Notes: generated from the letters alone by a model not told the origin. DNA of 64,000 nucleotides from an uncultured Ilumatobacter sp. (GCA_905480335.1 CAJQPY010000007.1:1-64000); one strand, 5' to 3'; counted from the stretch's first letter, positions 1 to 8,679 are shown. Numbers and translations are program-made.

Positions 1-141
1 GGCAAAGCTGTGAACGTCGCGTCACATTTTGAGATCGACGATGTGATCGATCCGGTCGACACACGACGGTGGTTGAGCACGCTGCTCGATGCCGCTCCTA
101 TCGCCCCGTTGGGTCACCGACCTCAGGTCGACACTTGGTGA
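1..141 (+). CDS. Acyl-CoA carboxylase carboxyltransferase subunit, C-terminal end (partial)
   Basis: The reading frame is open from the first base and stops with TGA at 139-141, giving the last 46 residues of a protein that begins outside the window. The stretch DDVIDPVDTRRW is the typical C-terminal signature of the carboxyltransferase (beta) subunits of acetyl-/propionyl-CoA carboxylases, where it closes the crotonase-fold domain that moves CO2 from carboxybiotin to the acyl-CoA. Which acyl-CoA it uses cannot be told from the tail. It is distinct from the complete carboxyltransferase at 14768. Confidence 0.75.
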   Translation, partial: GKAVNVASHFEIDDVIDPVDTRRWLSTLLDAAPIAPLGHRPQVDTW

Positions 142-175
142 GCGCTGCGGCCGCGTCCTCCAAGCCGACAACTGG

Positions 176-1184
176 TCAGTAGTCAGTAGTGAGCACGGCG
201 GTCACCTCTGCGCCGTAGTAGCTGTTGAACGAGCACGCCGGTATCGGTGGCCTCCCAGGCGTGAACGACGAACTCCATGATCCAATCCCCGTTCAGGTCG
301 GCGACGGCGAGTGTGCGGTGAGTCTGGTGCGAGACGCTAGCTGGCTCGGTTGTGAGGCTGGTGTCCGGAGCGATAACGGAAACGTTGTCACGCGCCACGG
401 TCAGTGAGGCGCCGGAGTCGGCATCGATCCGCAGTAGAACAGAAAACCCGATTCCGCTGTAGGCGACAAGTGATCCGTCATCGCCGTCACCGTCGAGATC
501 GGAAACGACGATCTGACGGATCGTGCCCGACGTCGCATCGATCCCGGTGTCTTCGAACGCAGTCCTTCCGGCCGAGAGGCACGAGTCGACCTGAGCGGTG
601 ACAAGTGCGATGGGCCGCGGTTGGGTCACCCGTTCGGCGGCTAAAGCAATCGCACGGTACCAGCGGCCGGGATCCGCGGGTGCTCCGGGCTTCGGCGAGA
701 TCACCAGGCCGACTCGTCCGTCTCAACACGCCTCTGCAGTCGCTCCGACAGCTCCGCCGATCGTATCGACATCGACTTCGTGGATGAGTGCGCCGTTGCT
801 CGCAATTGCAGGTTGACGCGACTGCTGGTTCTCGTCGAGTGCGGACTCCCAAGCGTTTCCAGTCCAGCGGCCCAGGTAAAGCCAACCGTCGGGGTCGCAG
901 CCAGCGAAGAACTGTCACGACGTCGACGAGGGGATTCCAGACGGTGGTGATGGCATCGTTGCTCTCGAGAGGGAGTCCGCCGTCTCTGCTGTAGTCGCGA
1001 CCGGCATTGACTCCGTGGCGGATTCAGTGACAGGCGGCGGAATAGAAGTGGTCGGTGCCGTAGTCGTGGACGGAGGCGTTGGAGCTGGAGTGGCCGGCGT
1101 GACTGACTCCTGCTGTGTACAGGCCGTTCTGGCGAGTATCAGCACATGAAGGAGCAGCGACATTCGACCTAAGCAGGTCGTCAT
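176..1184 (-). pseudogene. Decayed lipoprotein gene with FG-GAP/EF-like repeats
   Basis: One frame runs from ATG at 1184 to 183 but is broken by TGA at 915-917 and TGA at 723-725. The first part has a lipoprotein-type signal ending ARTAC, followed by a Thr/Pro/Ser-rich spacer, as is common for exported lipoproteins of this lineage. After the second stop come two calcium-loop-like repeats, SDLDGDGDD and ADLNGDW, each followed by a beta-strand-like segment as in FG-GAP/VCBS proteins. Near base 230 a one-base shift opens a better C-terminus (FNSYYGAEVTAVLTTDY, stop at 176). Two nonsense codons plus a frameshift mean a pseudogene, or poor sequence, rather than recoding. The original function is unknown. 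Confidence 0.7.
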
Positions 1185-1227
1185 GTATGGTGACCTGGAT
1201 CCCGACGCCGGCTCGGCGTCGGTCTGA

Positions 1228-2277
1228 TCAACCGAGGTCGGGCCAGCGGCGGATGCGGCGTCGACGGATCCCGGCAGTGCTGCCCCGTCGTTTCTCGCCT
1301 AGGCGCCACTGTCGACGCCAGCTGTTGTGGTCGGGTCCCGACAGCTTCGGGCTTCTTCCCGATGCTGCGTTGCGTGTCGCCGTCCACCAGTCGGTCAGTG
1401 TCTCGTCACCAAGGCGGGCGACTGCAGCCTCAATCCGCTCGTTAAAGCGCCTGGTGTTCTCCCCCTCGGCCGCCAGCAGCGGTGTGCCGAAGAGTACCGC
1501 TGTGCGCCCGGGCGACAGCCTGTTGGCGCCTTTGCCGAAGATCTCACCGGTTCCGTCGATGTGCACCGGGATGATGGGAGCACTGGTGCGTGTCGACAGA
1601 TAAGCCGCACCGCCTTTGAAGTCTTGGCCCCAACCGTCCGGCGACCGCCCGCCTTCTGGGTAGATGATCAGGCTGTTACCGTCCGCGATGACATCGCGCA
1701 GTCGATCGAATGTCGCTCGACTCGTTGCACCTCGATCGATCGGAATCGCGTTGAGTGCTAGCGCCGATAGGGCGGCTTTCCAGCGGGCGTCGAAGAAGTA
1801 GTCAGCCGCCGCTGCGACAACTAGTTCGTGCCGCCACGATGCGGGGATCGACCGGATCATCACGCCGGTGTCGATATGACTGTGATGGTTCGGAGCGAAA
1901 ATCACGGGTCTTGGATTGTCAACACGGAGAAGGTCGGTGAGACGGTCGAGCCCGGACACCCGGGGGCTCGCAATCGTGCGGACGGCCAAGCGCATCGGGC
2001 CTTCGATAATCACTCCGCGGAGCGAGCGGGCAAGTGGCTGTCGAGCCCACTCGGTGTCGTAGGTATCACCGAGGCCGTTGGGCTTGCGGGGAACTACGAC
2101 ATGTTTCGGTGCGGTCGGTCGGCGGTACGGGAACCCGTATCGGGCGAGTGGACGAGCAGCGGTACGCACCGCACCCTCGACCATGCTTGCTGCGCGCTGC
2201 GCTACATGGATCGAGCGGTGCGCCCCGTCGGGGCGTTGGCCTCGGCGGATGTACTGGTGCGAGGTGCGTCCGGCCAT
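1228..2277 (-). CDS. 1-acyl-sn-glycerol-3-phosphate acyltransferase family protein (PlsC-like)
   Basis: This 349-residue protein carries the acyltransferase motifs of the PlsC/GPAT family: NHHSHID, which fits HX4D (catalytic His and Asp), and YPEGGRSPDG, which fits the PEGxR acyl-acceptor motif. Family members transfer an acyl chain to lysophosphatidate or a related alcohol at the membrane. The start is set at ATG 2277 because AGGA lies about 8 bases upstream on the minus strand and the previous gene stops 10 bases away. It is the last gene of a four-gene minus-strand operon with a LarA-like protein, an alcohol dehydrogenase and a reductase/HAD fusion, so its acceptor may be a product of those enzymes. 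The tail is Arg-rich. Confidence 0.85.
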   Translation of the reverse strand: MAGRTSHQYIRRGQRPDGAHRSIHVAQRAASMVEGAVRTAARPLARYGFPYRRPTAPKHVVVPRKPNGLGDTYDTEWARQPLARSLRGVIIEGPMRLAVRTIASPRVSGLDRLTDLLRVDNPRPVIFAPNHHSHIDTGVMIRSIPASWRHELVVAAAADYFFDARWKAALSALALNAIPIDRGATSRATFDRLRDVIADGNSLIIYPEGGRSPDGWGQDFKGGAAYLSTRTSAPIIPVHIDGTGEIFGKGANRLSPGRTAVLFGTPLLAAEGENTRRFNERIEAAVARLGDETLTDWWTATRNAASGRSPKLSGPDHNSWRRQWRLGEKRRGSTAGIRRRRIRRWPDLG

Positions 2278-2287
2278 CTGACTCGTC

Positions 2288-3874
2288 CTACTTGACGTCG
2301 GCGACAAGTACGCCGGGGACGTGGAGGTGGCTGATGGTGGGGGAGCGGCCAACGGTGTCGGAGGCGATTTCGAGGGCGTCGTTCATGGTCGACGCCGGCG
2401 TGAAGCCGAGTTTGCGGACCGTCGCGGCGTAGCCGCCAACGATGATCACCTTCCCGGCGTGTTGCTGGCCGTGGGCACCCCAGTACCAAGCGTAGAACGG
2501 GTGCACGCCGTGGTAGGCGTAGCTGGTGCGGTAGAGATGGCGGTACCACTCGTCCTCGGCGTACTTCTTCTCCCACTTTGTCGACATGACTGCCGGATCG
2601 TTGGTGTCGGCGAGGACCTCGTCGAAGAAGTCGATGTAGCTGGGATGGTGGACTGGGTGGAACTCCTCGTAGGTCGGGTGCGTCATGATTACGACGCCGC
2701 CCTCTTTGACTAGTGGTTTACCGCGGTACATGTTGAAGAGGTAACCGAGGCCCATGCACATCACGAGGATCGGGTTCATGATCGACTCGGGGTTGTACGG
2801 GCTGATGAACGGGATGCCCATCGTGAGGATGTCGGTCTGGCCGTCTACCTCGACGAGGTGTTGCTGGTAGACGTTCTCGAGCGTGCGCTCATGGACGGTT
2901 GCGGTGAAGCCAGCCTGCACGCTCGTCGTGCGGTACGGCGCTTCGATTTTGTGGAAGAGTTTCCGTTTGGTGCGGTTTGGCAGCTTGTTCAGCGATTTTG
3001 AGCTGGCGAGGAACAGGCCGCGGTCCCTGGCGGTCCACTCCCATTCCCGCTTGGCGAGGAATTCGAAGGGAGAGGGGAAGGCCTCGGTGTTGATGGTGGT
3101 TTCGACCTGGAAGACCGTGGGTCCGGAGTCGCGCAGGAGTTCGCCCATCCGCCAGATCGACTTGTGGAGTGCGGAGTGGTGTCGATCCATCAAGCTGCGA
3201 GTATTTTGCAGACTGGCGGGATTGTGGTGTTCGGAGAGGCACCGGTAGCTCGCCAGGCCCGTAGTGAGCGACTTCCATCCCCCATCCATGGCTACCTGGT
3301 TGATGTTGGCGTAGACGACCAGGTCTGACTCGGCGGCGCGCTTGTTAATCTCAAGGACTTCGCCCTCGTCTGTGTGGCCGATTTCGGTAATGTTGTCGGG
3401 GTCCTCGGCGTCGTGCTGGTACAAAAATCCTTTGGGGAGAAACGCATCGACGATGCGGTCACCGAGGACGTGGCGGAGTTCGTATTCGTGCATCCGGCGG
3501 TGCAGGCCCAGTGCCGCGATGATGTGCACGTCATCGACTCCGGCCTCCGCTGCCATGTCGAGGACGGCCTCAACGATCCGCTGACGGTTGTCTGGTTGTT
3601 GCATCTTTGGCAGCGACAGGCTTGCGTCGTCGAAGCAGATCGTCAGCTTCATGTCCGGCTTTAACAGCTCGGGAAGCGGATCCATATCGAGCGGGTTCAA
3701 TAGCGCGTCGCGAATGTGTCCGTCGAGGTTGTCGAGGCCGGCCAACGGCTCGGGTGGGTAGATGATCCGGCTGCGGTCGGCGGGGAGACGTTCGAGGCTG
3801 AACCCTTCACCTCGCCAGAACAGCGTGGGAGGGGTGGAGCGGTCGACGTCGAGGACGAATCCGGGTCGTGGCAT
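2288..3874 (-). CDS. LarA-like protein (DUF2088, lactate racemase N-terminal family)
   Basis: The 528-residue protein resembles the nickel-pincer racemase LarA and its DUF2088 relatives. Visible signatures are the nucleotide-binding stretch FDDASLSLPKM (residues 81-91) and ALGLHRRMHEYEL (from about 121), whose histidines match the first catalytic region of LarA, then the conserved GHTDEGEVLEINK segment. LarA acts on 2-hydroxy acids with a pincer cofactor made by LarB, LarC and LarE; none of those genes is in the window. It starts 1 base after the stop of the upstream alcohol dehydrogenase gene. Its substrate is unknown, and the lipid-type neighbours argue against plain lactate. Family assignment is good; activity is not known. 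Confidence 0.75.
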   Translation of the reverse strand: MPRPGFVLDVDRSTPPTLFWRGEGFSLERLPADRSRIIYPPEPLAGLDNLDGHIRDALLNPLDMDPLPELLKPDMKLTICFDDASLSLPKMQQPDNRQRIVEAVLDMAAEAGVDDVHIIAALGLHRRMHEYELRHVLGDRIVDAFLPKGFLYQHDAEDPDNITEIGHTDEGEVLEINKRAAESDLVVYANINQVAMDGGWKSLTTGLASYRCLSEHHNPASLQNTRSLMDRHHSALHKSIWRMGELLRDSGPTVFQVETTINTEAFPSPFEFLAKREWEWTARDRGLFLASSKSLNKLPNRTKRKLFHKIEAPYRTTSVQAGFTATVHERTLENVYQQHLVEVDGQTDILTMGIPFISPYNPESIMNPILVMCMGLGYLFNMYRGKPLVKEGGVVIMTHPTYEEFHPVHHPSYIDFFDEVLADTNDPAVMSTKWEKKYAEDEWYRHLYRTSYAYHGVHPFYAWYWGAHGQQHAGKVIIVGGYAATVRKLGFTPASTMNDALEIASDTVGRSPTISHLHVPGVLVADVK

Positions 3875-3875
3875 A

Positions 3876-5102
3876 TCAGTTGCTTTCTCGCAGGTCGAAG
3901 GCGATCTTTATGGCGCCGCGTCGGCCGGCGGTGGCGGCGTGGTCGATCGCGTCGAGGTGTTCGTCGAGGGAATAGGTAGCAGATAACAGGCGTTCGGCTT
4001 CGACGGCCGTGACGGTGTCAATCGCTAAGTGAAAGGTGTCGGTGACTGTGCCGTCGCTGAGGGTTTCGGTGCCGTAGGTGTACGCACCCTTCAGGTCGAT
4101 TTCACGGTGCCAGAGACCGGTGAGGTCGAGTTCGACGTGCGCCGGCATGCCGAGCAGGACGACTCGACCACGCGGTCGGGTGATGCGGAGGCTGTCGGCG
4201 ATCGATCTGGACGAGCCGACGGCATCGATCGTGACGTCGGCTCCGCTCGAGAGCGCGCCGGATTCGCCACCGCCGAGCATGTGGCAGCCGACTTCTCGGC
4301 GCACGGCCCGATCGAGCTCAGTTGCGGTGACGACGACATCGGCGCCGAAAGCCAAGGCGAGCTCACGTTGGTGGGGGTAACGCGCTCCGACCACGATGCG
4401 AATGTCGGGGATGTAACGGCGCAGACCGGCGATTGCAGCGAGACCCATTGTTCCCGCACCGAGCACAGCAACCACTGGATTGGCGCGACCCTCCACGATT
4501 GGTGCGGCGAGCAGTGCGGCGTGGATTCCACCAGCGAATGGCTCGATGAGCACGGCTCGTTCGTCGGGAAGGTCGTTGATTGGCAGGTTTAGTCGGTGGA
4601 GTTGGGACTCGTGCGCCCAGAACCAGGGGGCCCAGCCGCCACCGGTCGAACAGCAGAAGCCAGTCTGGATGGCGGGTTCGACACCGTCCTGAGAGGTCAC
4701 GGCGAGATGAGCGTAGTCGTCGCCATCGGCTGGACGGGCACCGTCAAACGGCAGCGGAAAGTCGCGGGCGGCATGGCCGAGCACCGGCTCAAGAACAACT
4801 CGCGTTCCGGCTTCGTCGCCGTCGACGAGTTCTCCCACGACTTCGTGTCCGGGAACGAACGGAAAGCTGACCCAGCTCTCGAAATAGGTGGAGGCGCGGC
4901 CACCGATGAGCGAGAGGTCCGAACCGCAGATCCCAGCGAGACGCGTGCGGACGCGGTGCCAGCCGTCGCCGGGGCGCTCAGGGTCCTCAATCGTACGGTA
5001 TTCGAGCGGACCCACCTTTGTTGCGCCCGAGGGTGACACGGCGCCGACGACGCGCGCGGCGCCGAACCTGGCGATGTTGCGCCTGATCTGTAGCGCCTTC
5101 AC
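3876..5102 (-). CDS. Zinc-dependent alcohol dehydrogenase family protein (MDR)
   Basis: The 408-residue protein has the medium-chain dehydrogenase layout. GICGSD (57-62) gives the catalytic-zinc Cys, PGHE (84-87) gives the His/Glu pair, and a central Rossmann motif reads GAGTMG. Members oxidise alcohols or reduce aldehydes and ketones with NAD(P)H in the cytosol. Its ATG overlaps the TGA of the upstream reductase/HAD gene by four bases (ATGA), which implies translational coupling. Coupling to a fatty acyl-CoA-reductase-like enzyme suggests a long-chain aldehyde or alcohol as substrate, which is inference. The usual cluster of four structural-zinc cysteines is not evident. Confidence 0.85.
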   Translation of the reverse strand: MKALQIRRNIARFGAARVVGAVSPSGATKVGPLEYRTIEDPERPGDGWHRVRTRLAGICGSDLSLIGGRASTYFESWVSFPFVPGHEVVGELVDGDEAGTRVVLEPVLGHAARDFPLPFDGARPADGDDYAHLAVTSQDGVEPAIQTGFCCSTGGGWAPWFWAHESQLHRLNLPINDLPDERAVLIEPFAGGIHAALLAAPIVEGRANPVVAVLGAGTMGLAAIAGLRRYIPDIRIVVGARYPHQRELALAFGADVVVTATELDRAVRREVGCHMLGGGESGALSSGADVTIDAVGSSRSIADSLRITRPRGRVVLLGMPAHVELDLTGLWHREIDLKGAYTYGTETLSDGTVTDTFHLAIDTVTAVEAERLLSATYSLDEHLDAIDHAATAGRRGAIKIAFDLRESN

Positions 5103-7459
5103 GCGAACTTCCTTCGCCGCTCACGCTCGGTCATCAGCTCACCGATCGGAAGCAGCGGCTTTGGTGCTCCGGCTGACTTGGACCAATGTTCGACGAGCCA
5201 TCCGCGTTTGCGTGCGATCGTTGCGAGGCGCGTCTCGGGGTTAACGGCGACGGGGAACCCCACTGCCTCAAAAAGCGGAAGGTCCGATGACGAGTCGGCG
5301 TATGCGACCGAATTGGAGATGTCGAGGCCCTCGGCCTCGCAGTAGTCCGTGAGAATCTGCGCCCGCGCCTCGCCGGTGGGTGGGACCGAATGCATCTCTC
5401 CTGACAGCGTTCCGTCAGGGCGCACCGTCATCTGTGCTGCGACGATCTCATCGAACATCGGCCTTAGCCCAGCGACCGCGAAGTCGAGTGCACCGGTGAT
5501 CAAGATCGTTCGATGGCCGAGGGCGCGATGCTCGCGTACTCGCCGAAGCCCCGCAGGAAAGGACTTTGTCAGGATCAGTTGGGTGAGCATCTCCTGGGCG
5601 TCAGTTTCGATCTGCTCCATAGGGGCGTGCTCGTAGCGTCGATAGAAGTGGCGGAGGAAGTCGGTGCGATCTTGGCGATCGAGGCGGAGCAGTCCGGGTG
5701 CTTCAACGATCGTGCGGGCGACGTATCGAATTCGTTCCGGTGTGTCGAGGCGACGGGTCGCAAGCCACGAGAAGCTCTCGACGACATTCGAAGAGATGAG
5801 GGTGTTCTCGAGGTCGAATGCGGCGACATGGCGTTTCGGATCGAGCACTTGCTTGCGCATCCGCCCCATTCGGTCCGTCGACCTTGATGGCCCCGGCGTC
5901 GTCTTCACGCGGGCATGTTTGATGATCGACGGCAGGTGGATGTTGTTGACGTAATGGTCCCAATCGACTGAGCGTGGGTCGATGTTGAAGCCGGCACGAT
6001 CTTGCTCGCCGAGACCATCCCAGATCGCCATCAGGTTGTCGACTTGGTATATCGCTTCGCACTCGGTGTACAGCCCGTACAGTTCGACGTACTCAAGTGC
6101 GGTCTCGACTTCAATGCGCTTTTCCTCGAGCTGTGCCGAGAGTTCGGCCTGCTTGCCACGCAGTGGCAGGGCCTGCAGAACCCGGTCGGCGGTGCCTAGC
6201 GCGGTTCTTGCCTGCATCAGTTGTTTCTGAACCCGTCCCCGACCCGGGAAGCGCCATTCGGGAACTACGATTGGCTGGCCCTTCTGATCGTAGAGCGGGT
6301 TGCGGGTGAACCAGTCGGTGACGTTGTCAACCATCTGGCGGTACTTGAGCGGGTTGACGCTTCCCGATGCGACCTGGGTGATGGCCGGTGCGTCATCTGG
6401 ACCGGCTGCGGCAACTGCAATGATCGCAGCGACGACGATGTCGACCGGAATCACATCGACGGTGCCCTCTGGAACGCCGGGAAATTCCTTGAGAAGTCCC
6501 TTGGCGAAGGAGATGATCACCGGTTCGGCCATACGAAACCCGCGGATCCACCCGGGCTTGGGTTCGGCGAGCGCCGATTCAATGATCGACGGTCGCACGA
6601 TGGAAACAGGGACGTCGCCCTTTACGTCAGTTAAGGCCTGCTCGCCGAGTGCTTTCGTGAAGGCGTAGGCGTCGGGCCAGCCGACACTCGCCGCGCGGGC
6701 ACGGCCGGCCTTGATCAATTCGGACTTCACCCACTTTTGTCGGAGGTCCTCCGTCTTTGCAGCGAGTGCAGGAGCACCCGCGGCACCGATCTCGGCGCGT
6801 GCGCCTTTGCGGAAGATTTTCAATTGGTCGGGTGTTCGACTTAGAGCATCGGTGTCAGAGCGCAACCGCCGAGTCGCCGTGACCTCGGAGCGCCAGTCGA
6901 TGCCGACGTCGAACGGTCCAGCGCTGACGAGTATCTCGGGAGCACTGCCCCGCCGGTTGCCCGCGACGTAGCAGGTGGAGACGGCGACGAGATGCGGTGT
7001 TACGCGTATCTCGTTGGCGAGGTCTGCCAAGCGGGTCGGGCCAAGCAGGTTAATTTCGACGGCCGAGTCCATCGGCGAGTCGAACGACACCGCAGCTGCG
7101 GAGTGGATGATGGTGTCTGCTGTGCCCCAGAGTGCTCGGTCGGCTTCGTTGAGTCCAAGACCGTCGCGTGTGACGTCGCCGGCGACGGTCTGGATGCGCG
7201 ACGCAACCGCCCGGTCGAAATTGTCACCGTGGGTGGCGCGCAGCCGATCAAACGCGTCGTTCTTAAGGATCTCGCGTTGAGTCCGACGAGTTGCCGGGGT
7301 CCGGCGGCCATCGCGAACCAATAGGACCAGGTCACAATCGGGAACGCACCGAAGAAGTCGCTCAACCAGAGCGGTTCCGACAAAGCCGGTTGATCCAGTG
7401 ATCGCAATACGCTTGCCTGCGAGCGAGGCGGGAATCGTGTCGGCCATCACGGTTGACAT
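5099..7459 (-). CDS. Fusion of fatty acyl-CoA-reductase-like SDR and HAD-IB domain
   Basis: This protein of 786 residues joins two enzymes. Residues 1 to about 520 form an extended SDR / NAD-binding 4 domain: TGSTGFVG (21-28) binds the dinucleotide and Y265-AFT-K269 is the catalytic YxxxK pair, as in alcohol-forming fatty acyl-CoA reductases. Residues from about 545 form a HAD-IB phosphatase-like domain. There motif I is FDLENTL (Asp549, with Glu551 where the acid/base Asp is usual), motif II is LITGA, motif III is TGEAR (Arg for the usual Lys) and motif IV is YADSSSD. The HAD activity may therefore be altered. ATG 7459 is preferred over GTG 7468 and ATG 7447. It heads the operon and faces the TetR palindrome. 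Confidence 0.85.
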   Translation of the reverse strand: MSTVMADTIPASLAGKRIAITGSTGFVGTALVERLLRCVPDCDLVLLVRDGRRTPATRRTQREILKNDAFDRLRATHGDNFDRAVASRIQTVAGDVTRDGLGLNEADRALWGTADTIIHSAAAVSFDSPMDSAVEINLLGPTRLADLANEIRVTPHLVAVSTCYVAGNRRGSAPEILVSAGPFDVGIDWRSEVTATRRLRSDTDALSRTPDQLKIFRKGARAEIGAAGAPALAAKTEDLRQKWVKSELIKAGRARAASVGWPDAYAFTKALGEQALTDVKGDVPVSIVRPSIIESALAEPKPGWIRGFRMAEPVIISFAKGLLKEFPGVPEGTVDVIPVDIVVAAIIAVAAAGPDDAPAITQVASGSVNPLKYRQMVDNVTDWFTRNPLYDQKGQPIVVPEWRFPGRGRVQKQLMQARTALGTADRVLQALPLRGKQAELSAQLEEKRIEVETALEYVELYGLYTECEAIYQVDNLMAIWDGLGEQDRAGFNIDPRSVDWDHYVNNIHLPSIIKHARVKTTPGPSRSTDRMGRMRKQVLDPKRHVAAFDLENTLISSNVVESFSWLATRRLDTPERIRYVARTIVEAPGLLRLDRQDRTDFLRHFYRRYEHAPMEQIETDAQEMLTQLILTKSFPAGLRRVREHRALGHRTILITGALDFAVAGLRPMFDEIVAAQMTVRPDGTLSGEMHSVPPTGEARAQILTDYCEAEGLDISNSVAYADSSSDLPLFEAVGFPVAVNPETRLATIARKRGWLVEHWSKSAGAPKPLLPIGELMTERERRRKFA

Positions 7460-7472
7460 GTCTACCACGATG

Positions 7473-7490
7473 CTCTACCAATTGGTAGAG
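7473..7490. promoter_or_regulatory. 18-bp perfect palindrome, probable TetR operator
   Basis: CTCTACCAATTGGTAGAG is its own reverse complement, with 9-base arms. It lies 13 bases upstream of the reductase/HAD start (minus strand) and upstream of the TetR-type gene (plus strand). The half-site TCTACCA is repeated directly at 7461-7467. Position, symmetry and length fit an operator for the adjacent TetR regulator, which would repress both itself and the lipid operon. Confidence 0.75.
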
Positions 7491-7535
7491 AGAGATGGGC
7501 TACGTATCTTCATCACTGCTTTACGAGCCGTCGGC

Positions 7536-8132
7536 GTGACGGCAGGAGTGTCCACGCGGGACCGGATCATCGGCGTCTCGGTTGACTTGTTTGGTTCCCG
7601 CGGCGTCGACGCCGTCTCGCTCGACGAGATTGCCCGCGAGGTCGGCATTCGTAAGCAGACCGTTCTTTATTGGTTCGCATCGAAGGACGCGTTAGTCGAC
7701 GGGGTGCTCGACGCAGTGGCTGCGGAATTGTTCGTGGTGATCGACGCAGCGGTCCGCGCCGCACCTGACGACCCCTTGGAGCGGATCGACAACATCGTGC
7801 GAGCGGTATTCCGGCCCGCCGTTCGGCGTCCTGCTCTCCTTGGATTGTTTCGCGAGGTCAGCCGACTCGACGTCGATCAGGCGGACCGACTGCGATTGCG
7901 GATTGAACCGTTGGTCGAGCGTGCGGTGAGTTATCTCGCCGAGGAAATGGAGGCGGATCGACTTCGGCAGGGAGACCCAGGCCTCGTCGCTGCACTTGGG
8001 TACGCAACTCTGACCGGCATAGCGACGGAGCCGGAAGCGCTCCGGGCGGTCGGCTGGAAACCGACGGCAGCGGGTCTGCGCAAACTCCGGGACGAGCTGC
8101 GGGCGTTTCTTCGGGCGGCGCTCGCTCCCTGA
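7536..8132 (+). CDS. TetR/AcrR family transcriptional regulator
   Basis: About 198 residues. The N-terminal helix-turn-helix reads RDRIIGVSVDLFGSRG, followed by VSLDEIAREVGIRKQTVLYWFASKDAL, the classical TetR DNA-binding domain ending in the YxxFxSKxxL pattern. A helical ligand-binding domain follows. TetR dimers bind palindromes and leave the DNA when a small ligand binds. The gene diverges from the reductase/HAD operon across a perfect palindrome, so that operon is its likely target, with an acyl-CoA or fatty alcohol as a possible effector (inference). The start is uncertain: GTG 7536 and GTG 7548 fit best, and the frame is open back to 7398. Confidence 0.88.
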   Translation: MTAGVSTRDRIIGVSVDLFGSRGVDAVSLDEIAREVGIRKQTVLYWFASKDALVDGVLDAVAAELFVVIDAAVRAAPDDPLERIDNIVRAVFRPAVRRPALLGLFREVSRLDVDQADRLRLRIEPLVERAVSYLAEEMEADRLRQGDPGLVAALGYATLTGIATEPEALRAVGWKPTAAGLRKLRDELRAFLRAALAP

Positions 8133-8144
8133 ACGTCGTTGACG

Positions 8145-8609
8145 TCAGTCGTCGTTTAGGGCGGCGAGGCGCTTGTCGATCACTGCGAGCTCGGAGACGA
8201 CGTCGTCAAGGCGATCGCGGGCGAGACGGAGTTCGGCCCGGAGCTGCACGACGTCGTCGACACTCGCCGCCGGTTCGACGCCGCGCCCAACGAGGATCCA
8301 CGACAGGCTCACCCCGAGGATTCCCGCTAGTTTGCTCACCCGTTGGCCGCGAGGGCTGCGTTCGCCCGATTCCCATCTTGCAATCGTCGACTGCTTCACC
8401 CCGAGATGGTCGGCGAGTTCGCGGGGCGTGAGATCTGCTGCGACGCGAGCCTCGGCCAGCCGCCGTCCGATCTGTCGATCGTCGTCATCCAAGTTGCCGG
8501 GGGTGCCATTGCCGGGGCTTTCCGAGAAGTATCGGGCAAGATCGTCGTCCGCCTCCGTTCGACGTTCTGACGTGGAGTACGAGTCGGGCGTCGGATTGTT
8601 TGCTGGCAT
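8145..8609 (-). CDS. XRE-family helix-turn-helix regulator with C-terminal coiled coil
   Basis: The 154-residue protein has a disordered acidic N-terminus and then an HTH_3 domain: IGRRLAEARVAADLTPRELA, then GVKQSTIARWESGERSP, the typical recognition-helix pattern of Cro/C1-type regulators. The last 35 residues are heptad-rich (LRAELRLARDRLDDVVSEL), suggesting a dimerising coiled coil. ATG 8609 is chosen because GAGGAA lies a few bases upstream; an in-frame ATG at 8636 lacks this. It converges with the TetR gene with 12 bases between the stops. Its target genes are unknown. Confidence 0.85.
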   Translation of the reverse strand: MPANNPTPDSYSTSERRTEADDDLARYFSESPGNGTPGNLDDDDRQIGRRLAEARVAADLTPRELADHLGVKQSTIARWESGERSPRGQRVSKLAGILGVSLSWILVGRGVEPAASVDDVVQLRAELRLARDRLDDVVSELAVIDKRLAALNDD

Positions 8610-8679
8610 GTTTCCTCGCGGGTAGTCGAGACTCAACGGTACCGGTGGAAGTCGACTCCTGGGGTCCGGTTCGGCACGG

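Noticed and set aside
183-1184. Recoding of two in-frame TGA codons as selenocysteine in the lipoprotein gene
   Set aside because: The C-terminus is also frameshifted, no convincing stem-loop follows either TGA, and neither position is part of a redox motif I recognise. A pseudogene explains all three defects.
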